From positions 1 through 11,346 of the forward strand of contig JBDROB010000066.1 in assembly GCA_043810355.1 (NCBI GenBank): DNA of 11,346 bases, in the 5' to 3' direction. Both the position numbers and the translations under genes were made by a program. Position 1 is the first letter of the stretch. Each line of letters begins with the position of its first letter. Positions 1 to 5,587 of the stretch are shown here, piece after piece. Under the pieces are notes generated by a model. The model was given only the letters and a program-made list of their open reading frames with translations. It made no database searches and was not told where the DNA came from. Source of the DNA: JAZDHV01 sp043810355 (GTDB lineage: Archaea > Nanobdellota > Nanobdellia > Woesearchaeales > JAGVYU01).

Positions 1-672
1 CACATATCTGATATAATATTGTGCTTTTAACTTATGCTTAACAAACTGGTCTAATTCGTTGAGATAAACATTTGCAAAAAACTGGCTTGTTAAGTTGCCA
101 AGAGGCATGCTTTTTCCATTGCAATCTAGAGAGTAATTTGATAAAATTCTTTTTATCAACCAGATGACTCTCTTATCTGTAATCTTTTTTCTGATGATAT
201 CTATTAATATACTATGGTTAACATTATCAAAATAATGCTTAATGTCTGCCTTAAGAACATAACAAGGAAGAGTGTTGTTTTTTGATGCTTTTCTTTTGAA
301 GAAATCAAACCTCTCTATAGCTTTAAGCGAGCCTTTGCCAATTCTATTCGCATAGGAATCATAAATGAATCTTTTTTCAAAAACCTGTTCAATCACATTG
401 CATAACGCATGATGCACTATCCTATCGCGAAAATCAGACTTGCTGATGCGTCTTGTTTTGGGATCTCTTAATATGAAAGTCTCTAAGGGCTTGGGTTTAT
501 AGGTATGGAACAGAAGTTCGAATCTCAGCTTGAACAGATTTTCCTCAAGATTTTTCTCAAAATCAGTAACATACTGTTTTTGTGTCTTTCCTTTACGCGC
601 CCTCTTAAATGCCAATTCAAGATTGCTGTAAGAACAAATCTTCCCAAAGAAGTCATCAGGATTTTCCATCAT
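1..672 (-). CDS. DGR reverse transcriptase (partial, C-terminus outside window)
   Basis: This is a retron-type/DGR reverse transcriptase. It makes mutagenised cDNA from the TR RNA. The 224 visible codons start with tandem ATGs at 672 and 669. The N-terminal part has the usual start of this family, with SNLELAFKRARKGK (residues 16-29), then RDPKTRRI (69-76) and DRIVHHAL (83-90). The first catalytic Asp box is KADIKHYFDNV (141-151). The DGR-type motif 4 reads LGNLTSQFFANVYLNELDQF (191-210), matching the (I/V/L)GxxxSQ pattern that separates DGR enzymes from other RTs. The last visible residues are YYIRYV, so the catalytic YVDD box begins exactly at the window edge. TR lies 24 bp upstream of the start and the frame is open through it. 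The start at 672 is preferred because family similarity begins there; an AAGG about 7 nt upstream is only a weak ribosome site. Confidence 0.93.
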   Translation of the reverse strand, partial: MMENPDDFFGKICSYSNLELAFKRARKGKTQKQYVTDFEKNLEENLFKLRFELLFHTYKPKPLETFILRDPKTRRISKSDFRDRIVHHALCNVIEQVFEKRFIYDSYANRIGKGSLKAIERFDFFKRKASKNNTLPCYVLKADIKHYFDNVNHSILIDIIRKKITDKRVIWLIKRILSNYSLDCNGKSMPLGNLTSQFFANVYLNELDQFVKHKLKAQYYIRYV

Positions 673-696
673 AATTGCCTTAGGTGCTTGAGTTAT

Positions 697-784
697 TCGA
701 ACAAAACGGGCATTGTTGTTGAGGTTGTTCCTGTCATTCGCATTGGAGTTGTTGTTGAGATTGTTGACAGCAAGCGCCCGCAAA
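697..784 (-). repeat. DGR template repeat (TR)
   Basis: This 88-bp segment aligns without gaps to VR at 1014-1101 (offset 317). Its coding strand is rich in AAC/AAT codons, which are the hypermutable asparagine codons typical of TRs. If read in the target-protein frame the core would be NNLNNNSNANDRNNLNNN. It is flanked by bases that do not match the VR flanks, so both boundaries are clear. It sits just upstream of the RT start and probably lies in the RT mRNA leader. Confidence 0.95.
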
Positions 785-843
785 TGTGTAGCCCTTTTAT
801 CTCAATGCCACTGCCCCTTCACAGCATTAGGTGTTGGAGCTGT

Positions 844-852
844 ATTTTATAA
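844..852 (-). promoter_or_regulatory. Candidate TATA box for the TR-RT transcript
   Basis: The minus strand reads GGGATTATAAAATACAG, with TTATAAAAT at 852-844. A start about 25 bases downstream (near 820) would give an RNA that begins shortly before TR (784) and runs into RT. A second candidate, AAGGTTTATATTATT, lies at about 965-951. Neither is proven. Confidence 0.4.
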
Positions 853-900
853 TCCCAAAATTAAGGACCATGATAAAAGGACGTGTAGCCCAAGCACTTT

Positions 901-921
901 AACTACTCCCAAAACAGGAGT
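901..921. repeat. Inverted repeat between DGR target gene and TR
   Basis: CTACTCC and GGAGTAG face each other across a 7-nt loop (CAAAACA). Nearby, GTAGCCCAA at 885-893 is complementary to TTGGGCTAC at 1004-1012 (the end of the target gene), and CCTTTTATC at 793-801 is complementary to GATAAAAGG at 872-880. Together these suggest that the spacer RNA folds, possibly to present TR. The role is inference. Confidence 0.45.
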
Positions 922-968
922 AGCTCAAGGCAAAAACATAAGAATAAGGAAATAATATAAACCTTACG

Positions 969-998
969 AAAAAAAAACGTCACGCGCCTTCGGCGCGT
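969..998 (-). terminator. Possible terminator: hairpin followed by nine T
   Basis: The 982-998 hairpin is followed on the minus strand by ACG and then a run of nine T (977-969). Oligo-T runs terminate archaeal transcription, so the hairpin could have a double role and separate target-gene transcription from the TR-RT transcript. Confidence 0.45.
982..998 (-). other. DGR hairpin directly behind the target-gene stop codon
   Basis: A perfect 7-bp GC-rich stem with a 3-nt loop (coding strand ACGCGCC-GAA-GGCGCGT) begins at the base after the TAA stop and lies 15 bp beyond VR. In the Bordetella phage DGR, a hairpin/cruciform downstream of VR is needed for efficient target recognition. Position and shape here fit the same role. 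Confidence 0.75.
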
Positions 999-1724
999 TT
1001 ACTTTGGGCTACCTCGAACAAAACGGGCATAGAGGTAGAGGTAGTTCAAGTCATACGCACTGGAGCTGCTGTAGAGATAGTTGACAGCAAGCGCCCGCAA
1101 AAGATCTTCAGTCGGATCATCCCTGACATAAAAGCCCATCCCTGCCTTAGTTTTTCTCTCTGCAAAGACAATATCTCCAAATGCTTCACGTAAAGCTTTA
1201 TCAGGCACTGCAGCACACCATCCAGGATTCTCTAAATATTCAGGTTTGGTAAGAGGAACATTATATTTTCCTTTATTTTTGTCAAGTTCAACACCCTCTT
1301 GAGTGTCATAACCGACTGAAACATATGCTTGAGCAAACTGAGCATTCAATAAAATTAAGTCACTTGAGACAGGAACAACTTTGAATAGAGATGTTCCTTT
1401 CTTATAAGCTATGCCTGTACATGAATCATTCCAATTATCTAAAAGTTCTCTGTTTCCAGATTCAAAAGCATTGACAACTGCATCAATTGTTTCTTCAAAA
1501 GTCATCGGACGGACAACAGAACTACCATCAGACTTGACAAACAAAGGCTGCAAACCTGCCTTGCCATCAGCATAAGCCTGACGCAACGCAACAAGACCAT
1601 TAGCATAAGTAGAACCTTTCTCAACATCATAAACTGGAGAAACAGATGTTAGAGCATCCATCTCTCTTTGCAAAGCATCTATCCTTCCTTGAATAACTTT
1701 TTGTCCTGATAGGTATTTTACCAT
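999..1724 (-). CDS. DGR target (variable) protein, probable C-type-lectin-like fold
   Basis: This 241-residue protein is diversified by the DGR. The N-terminus (residues 4-25) is charged and heptad-like and could form a short coiled coil. The C-terminus holds the variable region (215-232, with YLYSSSSAYDLNYLYLY) followed by the constant ending ARFVRGSPK, the placement seen in C-type-lectin-fold DGR proteins. Two internal features are compatible with such a fold: NWNDSCTG (97-104) and ENPGWC (163-168). There is no signal peptide and no membrane segment, so the protein may act in the cytoplasm or leave the cell by a non-classical route. The ATG at 1724 is preceded by GAGG with 8 bases between, and a TATA box lies about 45 bases upstream. 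The C-type-lectin assignment is an inference from DGR family knowledge and the tail motif; the ligand is unknown. Confidence 0.9.
   Translation of the reverse strand: MVKYLSGQKVIQGRIDALQREMDALTSVSPVYDVEKGSTYANGLVALRQAYADGKAGLQPLFVKSDGSSVVRPMTFEETIDAVVNAFESGNRELLDNWNDSCTGIAYKKGTSLFKVVPVSSDLILLNAQFAQAYVSVGYDTQEGVELDKNKGKYNVPLTKPEYLENPGWCAAVPDKALREAFGDIVFAERKTKAGMGFYVRDDPTEDLLRALAVNYLYSSSSAYDLNYLYLYARFVRGSPK
1014..1101 (-). repeat. DGR variable repeat (VR)
   Basis: This is the 3' end of the target gene and covers residues about 209-237. Compared with TR it has 13 substitutions. Twelve lie at TR adenines (coding strand), and one is a G next to a changed A (AGG to TTG, residue 226). Eleven residues differ: 216, 218, 219, 220, 222, 224, 226, 228, 230, 231 and 232. 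Every TR-Asn codon that changed became Tyr, Ser or Leu. The 3' portion shared by TR and VR without change (GCCCGTTTTGTTCG in the coding strand) is the likely initiation-of-mutagenic-homing region. Confidence 0.95.
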
Positions 1725-1763
1725 ATTGATAACCTCATTAAGTAAATCATAGAAATAATAAGC

Positions 1764-1780
1764 AATTTATAAACCTTTCT
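1764..1780 (-). promoter_or_regulatory. Archaeal promoter (BRE + TATA) for the DGR target gene
   Basis: On the minus strand the sequence reads AGAAAGGTTTATAAATTGC: a purine-rich BRE-like GAAAG followed by a TATA box TTTATAAA (1773-1766). Transcription would start about 25 bases downstream near 1740, giving a leader of about 16 nt that carries the GAGG ribosome site. Confidence 0.65.
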
Positions 1781-1911
1781 ATTAAATTACTATTATAAAG
1801 TAATTACATCACTTGGTGAAATCGCCAATTTTAAGCTGCCCCTTCAATTCAGCAGGACAACCATAAATATCATATTCAAACACATCTTTACCTTGCCGTT
1901 CCTGAATATCA

Positions 1912-1961
1912 TAAAAATCAAAGATTTTTAGGATGCCAAAAATGCCATGCATTTTTGAGCA
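1912..1961 (-). repeat. Hairpin cluster C: two hairpins directly after the catalytic Tyr codon of tnpA
   Basis: On the minus strand TGCTC (1961-1957) starts the cluster. Its first hairpin pairs 1957-1949 with 1945-1937 (9 bp, 3-nt loop). The connector is GGCATCC. The second hairpin pairs 1930-1923 with 1919-1912 (8 bp, 3-nt loop), then ATGATATT follows. It lies between AGGTAT (Arg-Tyr) and ATTCAGGAA (Ile-Gln-Glu) and breaks the frame there. Confidence 0.82.
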
Positions 1962-2329
1962 TACCTCTTGACTTGCTCCTGAGAAACATGACCAGCAGAG
2001 CCGCAATAATAACCCCTTGCCCAAAGATTATCAAAGCCATTGCCAAAATGCTGTTTGTATCCAAGATACCTTAATTCAAGAAAGCATCCCCTCAATTGTA
2101 TTGAAGTGTTGCCTTACAGCTTATGGATTATCTTGAATGGTGTTACTGTCGGCTTTACGCCAACAAAAAGATGCAAATGGTCAGGCATAACCTCTAATGC
2201 CAGATTGCTAATGCTCAATTCTTGACATTGCCCTTCAATAATTGCTTTCAGAACCTCAACAACCTTTCCAATCAATATTGGCTTCCTATATTTAGGAATC
2301 CAAATAATATGGTAATTGATATTGTGCAC

Positions 2330-2424
2330 AAAAATCGAAGATTTTTGGCACGTAAAAATGCTTTGCATTTTTTGTGCAAGAAAAACTTTGTTTTTCTTTG
2401 CATCCCAGAAATCTTAGATTTCTG
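2330..2424 (+). repeat. Hairpin cluster B: four tandem hairpins inside tnpA
   Basis: Four perfect stems, each with a 3-nt loop, follow each other: 2330-2336/2340-2346 (7 bp), 2354-2361/2365-2372 (8 bp), 2378-2386/2390-2398 (9 bp), 2406-2413/2417-2424 (8 bp). The connectors are GGCACGT, GTGC and TTGCATCC-like. The cluster separates the tnpA pieces ending HHCKY and beginning NINYH and shifts the frame. The left border is GTGCAC and the right border is TGATATT. Confidence 0.82.
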
Positions 2425-2512
2425 TGATATTTGCAGTGGTGAGATGTTCTCACAGTTGCGATTTTACTCTCAATCTTGTGCACTTCTGGATTAAAGTGCA
2501 GATATAATTTCA

Positions 2513-2565
2513 TCAGAAATCCAGAGGATTTCTGAGTGTGCTCAAAAATTTTCAATTTTTGACAT
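2513..2565 (+). repeat. Hairpin cluster A: two small hairpins inside the tnpA 5' end
   Basis: Hairpin one pairs 2513-2522 with 2526-2535 (10 bp, loop AGA). Hairpin two pairs 2542-2550 with 2554-2562 (9 bp, loop TTC). The connector contains GTGTGCTC and the end is TTTTTGACAT. It is read in frame in the tnpA remnant as about 19 extra codons, right after Met-Thr-Lys. The layout (hairpin, connector with TGCTC, hairpin, TGACAT) matches the larger elements at 2650-2805 and 5362-5519. Confidence 0.8.
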
Positions 2566-2649
2566 TTAGTCATAGCGACCACCTCATGCGAAAGGTAGTT
2601 GCTTGTATCATCATGGGTTTTTCGTTTAGCGACCCCTACATTAAACCTA

Positions 2650-2805
2650 AAGAACCACCAGCCAGAGACTGGTGGGATTCATTAAATCCATAACTACATT
2701 ATGATAGGACTGGTGGTTCTTAGTGCTCAGGAATTTTTCACTCCTGAAAGCTAAATCAATCAAAGATTGTCACCAGTCAGAGACTGGATGGAAAATTCCT
2801 GACAT
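2650..2805 (+). repeat. Two-hairpin palindromic element upstream of tnpA
   Basis: The first arm pair is 2650-2661 with 2710-2721 (12 bp, AAGAACCACCAG). The connector is AGTGCTC. The second arm pair is 2727-2737 with 2792-2802 (11 bp, TCAGGAATTTT), ending in TGACAT at 2800-2805. Smaller nested hairpins use the related words CCAGCCAGAGACTGGTGG (2659-2676) and CCAGTCAGAGACTGGATGG (2773-2791). It may be the end region of the IS200/IS605-type element or a separate non-autonomous copy. Its right end abuts the TATA box of the next gene. Confidence 0.72.
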
Positions 2806-2826
2806 TTTATATATATTTATATATTA
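2805..2826 (+). promoter_or_regulatory. TATA-rich promoter for the YfhO-like gene
   Basis: TTTTATATATATTTATATATTA carries overlapping TATA boxes. A start about 25 bases downstream would fall at 2836-2846, just before the ATG at 2854 and after the TTG at 2827, which supports the ATG as the start codon. Confidence 0.5.
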
Positions 2827-2853
2827 TTGTCTTCTGCTTATTTGATTGATAGA

Positions 2854-5253
2854 ATGGAATTGAAAAATAAGACTCATCTGCTCTTTATCGGATTGATTGT
2901 TCTGCTTACATTTGCTTATTTTAATGACTATTTCACATTCTACAATGTCAGGATAAACGGAGACTTATTGGCAATGGATGGCCATGTGTTTGAGACTGTA
3001 AGGAAATCAATTGTTGAGTATAAGCAATTTCCTCATTGGGTCCCTTATTATTTTGGCGGAAATCCATTGCATGCAAACTCACAGCCTATTGTCATCAGCT
3101 ATACAATAATATTGCTTCTTCTGGCTCCGACAGTGTTTATGGCAATGAACATGTCTATCCTGTTGAATGTCATTCTTTCTGGTGTTTTTATGTACCTGCT
3201 CATTATAAACTTGAAGATCAAGCCAAGATATGCATTCATCTCTGCAATATTATATGCTTTTAATTCATTCGCAATTGCGCAGGCAAGATCAGGCCAGATT
3301 GAGAGGGGAATAACCTATGCTTTCCTGCCTTTGCTTTTCCTATTCTGTTATAAATCACTGTCTGAGAAAAAGAGTAGGGATTGGATCAAATATTCGATTC
3401 TTGCAGGTATTGTCTTAGCTGTTCAGTTTCTTGGCTCTGGTCATGACCTTTTACTGATGCAGGTCATTGCACTTGCCCCATTATTCCTTGTCTTCCTATT
3501 TAGCATGAAATTTTTCAATAGACTAAAGAAATCTATTGTCATCTCAATAATCATCCTGATTTTTTTCTTTGGTTTTGCTTCAATCAAGCTTCTTCCTATG
3601 CTAGAATTTACAGATATCAGCAGCAAGAACAGGGATTTTAGTTATGAAGAATCTGTAGGCCATAAGATTGAGATTGATAATGTATTGGACATCTTTAAAC
3701 TGCCCTTATATGCAAACCAGAATGAGGCAGCAAGAGTTGGCTTGATTGCTTACCTGCTAATATTATTGTCATTGTTCAGCATAAGGAATAAGAAAGTCAT
3801 GACATTCTGGCTGATTCTGATCTTCACAATACTTATTGCATCAGGATCTGGATTTTACCTTATTTTCTGGAAATATGTTCCAGGGTTTGACAAGCTCCAT
3901 CATGTTGCCAGAAGCATGTTTATTGCTGGATTTGCATTTGCTGCACTTGCAGGCATCGGATCCTCAATCCTATTCACCAAGCTTTCAAAAAGATTTAATT
4001 GGAGCGATAAAAGATTGAATCATCTGTTCATTGCAATTGTCATAATCCTATCTCTGACATTGCTTGTGTTTGAGCCTATTAATTATGCCAGGATTGAGAA
4101 AAAGTTTGGCAGCAATTTCCTGTTGAACCTAATCAGGCCTCTTGGCTATAATTATGATAATGAAGTGGATATAATTGTTGGAGACTGGCGTCTTGATAAT
4201 TTCCAGAATCATATTGACAGCAATCAGATGATGAATTATCTAAGCCAAAAGCAGGAAAAAGAAGGATTGTTCAGGATCCATAACATTGAATCAGATAGTT
4301 TAGGAGGGATTGCAGGGACCTATGCGTCATTCCTTGACCTCCAGATACTGATGGGCAGCACTTCTATCTGGATTCCTGAATATTTCAACACTTATTTAGG
4401 CATTTCACACAATTCCCAAGCAAAATTTTATGGAATGCTCAATACAAAATATGTCTATTCTAAGAATCTTATTAATGTATCAGGTCTTGAGTTTGTAAAA
4501 GAGTTTGAGAAATGCGATTTTTGCAGGAATGATGGCCCTGACATATCTGTTGACGGCCCTTATCTTTATGAGAATGCGCTGTTTCTTCCAAGGGCTTATT
4601 TTGCTGACAACAGCATTTTAATAATTGGGGATGAAGGACAAGCAAAGAATATGATGTATGGAATAATGCTTGACCCTGCTTTTGATCCATCAAACACAGT
4701 GATTATTCTAAAGACTGGAAGCATTAATCAGCTTAATCAAGAGTTTATTAACAGGTTTTCTGCTATTTTCCTTGTTCAAGGTTCAGTAGACCAAGGGTCT
4801 GAAATAAAATTAAGGGATTATATCTCTTCAGGAGGGGTTCTTGCCCCAAATATTATTGAAGGTGAGAATTCAGTGTCTAATGAAAGATTATTGGAGATCC
4901 TTGCCTCATTTAAAGGTGATTATAATAATGTTAATGATGCAAATATTGAATTTTATTCGCCAAACAAGATGATTATTGATACTTCTGGAGAATCTGGATT
5001 CTTAGTCTTAAGTGAAAAATTCTTTTTGTTTGAGGGGTGGAAAGCAAAGCTAGATAATCAAAAATTAGATGTATTAAGAGCAAATGGAATCAACAGTGCA
5101 GTATATATTGACAGTCCTGGCAACCTGAATGTATTTTATTCATCAAAGACATTCAATAGGGGATTATTGTTATTCATCATAACCTTGATAATATGCATTT
5201 TGTTTTTTATATATCCTATTCTCTATAAAAAAGCCAAACTTATGCAAGAATAG
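2854..5253 (+). CDS. YfhO-like polytopic membrane protein (GT-C type)
   Basis: A 799-residue membrane protein. A first membrane helix (about residues 8-24) precedes a first outer loop with NGDLLAMDGHVFETVRKS and the motif PYYFGGNPLHANSQP, as in GT-C-type and YfhO-family proteins. Roughly a dozen hydrophobic segments follow up to about residue 410. A soluble part comes next, and a final helix lies near the C-terminus (about 772-792). The segment GFLVLSEKFFLFEGWKAKLD, then the AVYIDSPGNLNVFYSSKTF region, is the typical YfhO C-terminal signature. YfhO-type proteins are linked to glycosylation of cell-wall polymers and proteins with lipid-linked sugars, so this one probably acts in surface glycan assembly. 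A longer reading from TTG at 2827 adds nine residues but is less likely given the promoter. The substrate cannot be read from the sequence. Confidence 0.85.
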   Translation: MELKNKTHLLFIGLIVLLTFAYFNDYFTFYNVRINGDLLAMDGHVFETVRKSIVEYKQFPHWVPYYFGGNPLHANSQPIVISYTIILLLLAPTVFMAMNMSILLNVILSGVFMYLLIINLKIKPRYAFISAILYAFNSFAIAQARSGQIERGITYAFLPLLFLFCYKSLSEKKSRDWIKYSILAGIVLAVQFLGSGHDLLLMQVIALAPLFLVFLFSMKFFNRLKKSIVISIIILIFFFGFASIKLLPMLEFTDISSKNRDFSYEESVGHKIEIDNVLDIFKLPLYANQNEAARVGLIAYLLILLSLFSIRNKKVMTFWLILIFTILIASGSGFYLIFWKYVPGFDKLHHVARSMFIAGFAFAALAGIGSSILFTKLSKRFNWSDKRLNHLFIAIVIILSLTLLVFEPINYARIEKKFGSNFLLNLIRPLGYNYDNEVDIIVGDWRLDNFQNHIDSNQMMNYLSQKQEKEGLFRIHNIESDSLGGIAGTYASFLDLQILMGSTSIWIPEYFNTYLGISHNSQAKFYGMLNTKYVYSKNLINVSGLEFVKEFEKCDFCRNDGPDISVDGPYLYENALFLPRAYFADNSILIIGDEGQAKNMMYGIMLDPAFDPSNTVIILKTGSINQLNQEFINRFSAIFLVQGSVDQGSEIKLRDYISSGGVLAPNIIEGENSVSNERLLEILASFKGDYNNVNDANIEFYSPNKMIIDTSGESGFLVLSEKFFLFEGWKAKLDNQKLDVLRANGINSAVYIDSPGNLNVFYSSKTFNRGLLLFIITLIICILFFIYPILYKKAKLMQE

Positions 5254-5361
5254 CACAAAGTTTAAAAAGCGAATGGAATAATATTTTTATTGGTAAGAAT
5301 CTTATTTGTTATTGCTATCACAACAATGCTAATAAATGAGAAAAAAATAGTAAAAAAGATG
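5254..5361. other. Spacer behind the YfhO-like gene, no gene seen
   Basis: This AT-rich spacer has no supported gene or clear terminator hairpin. It contains several A-runs and leads into the palindromic element at 5362. Confidence 0.5.
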
Positions 5362-5519
5362 TCAAAGTCGGCAGAGGGACCACCAGTCAATAGAATAGTG
5401 GCATGTTCGCTTTGCTCACCCTGCCGACTTTGAGCATGCTCAGAAATATACCACCTTCCAAAAATGGATTGTGGACTATTGTCCACTGGTCATGTAGACC
5501 AGTGGTATATTTCTGACAT
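5362..5519 (+). repeat. Two-hairpin palindromic element without a transposase
   Basis: The first arm pair is 5362-5374 with 5421-5433 (13 bp, TCAAAGTCGGCAG). The connector is GCATGCTC. The second arm pair is 5440-5454 with 5502-5516 (15 bp, TCAGAAATATACCAC), ending TGACAT at 5514-5519. The inner parts hold further hairpins: GTGGAC/GTCCAC at 5471-5486 and CCACTGGTC/GACCAGTGG at 5483-5505. Its plan is the same as at 2650-2805 and cluster A, but the stems differ in sequence, so the structure and the connector are conserved more than the bases. It has no coding capacity and looks like a non-autonomous (MITE-like) element. Confidence 0.78.
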
Positions 5520-5587
5520 ATGAAAAAATCTGTTTTGATATATTGATATTTTCACAATCATTTTTCACAATCATAGGTGTTTATTTG

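Larger units (their letters stand above)
1..1780 (-). mobile_element. Diversity-generating retroelement (DGR) cassette, truncated at left edge
   Basis: The cassette holds, in transcription order, a promoter, the variable protein gene, a hairpin, the template repeat and the reverse transcriptase, all on the minus strand. A DGR copies TR RNA into cDNA with random changes at adenines and places the copy into VR, so that the target protein diversifies. The TR/VR pair, the adenine bias of its differences and the RT motif LGNLTSQ are all visible. No avd-type accessory gene fits in the roughly 195 bp between the target gene and TR. An accessory gene could lie beyond the left edge. Confidence 0.93.
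1809..2573 (-). pseudogene. tnpA: IS200/IS605-family TnpA (Y1 HUH transposase), disrupted
   Basis: The pieces of a single-strand-DNA transposase can be read in order. The N-terminus ends RTSHHCKY. A second piece in another frame begins NINYHIIWIPKYRKPIL and contains the HUH motif in MPDHLHLFV. After an in-frame TAA (2116-2114, where a Lys is expected) the same frame continues GNTSIQLRG, then LWARGYYCGSAGHVSQEQVK and RY, whose Tyr is the catalytic residue. A last piece in a third frame starts IQERQGKDVFEYDIYG and stops at 1809. Three clusters of short hairpins lie inside the coding region (2513-2562, 2330-2424, 1912-1957). The second and third break the frame. The ATG at 2573 has GAGGTG 6 bases upstream. 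No TnpB is seen in the window. The gene cannot make a full protein as it stands. Confidence 0.88.

Noticed and set aside
505..955. Plus-strand reading frames of 115 and 80 codons over the RT/TR region
   Set aside because: They lie opposite the reverse transcriptase and TR, have no family resemblance, and the repetitive Val/Leu run is just TR read on the wrong strand.
785..980. An avd accessory gene between the DGR target gene and TR
   Set aside because: The gap is only about 195 bp and holds no minus-strand frame of suitable length.
2222..2494. Plus-strand 90-codon frame across cluster B
   Set aside because: It is the reverse strand of the tnpA remnant and hairpins; the protein has no recognisable features.
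1809..2573. Intact TnpA or a domesticated RAYT-like gene
   Set aside because: The in-frame TAA at 2116-2114 and frameshifts at two hairpin clusters prevent a full-length product.
2827..2853. TTG start for the YfhO-like gene
   Set aside because: It would lie inside or next to the TATA region, upstream of the expected transcription start; the ATG at 2854 is directly followed by the first membrane helix.
5262..5486. Minus-strand 74-codon frame in the spacer after the YfhO-like gene
   Set aside because: It mostly overlaps the inverted repeats of the palindromic element and shows no ribosome site or family pattern.
5362..5519. Simple transcription terminator for the YfhO-like gene
   Set aside because: The paired arms are long, nested and more than 100 bases beyond the stop codon, without a T-run; they match the palindromic element plan instead.
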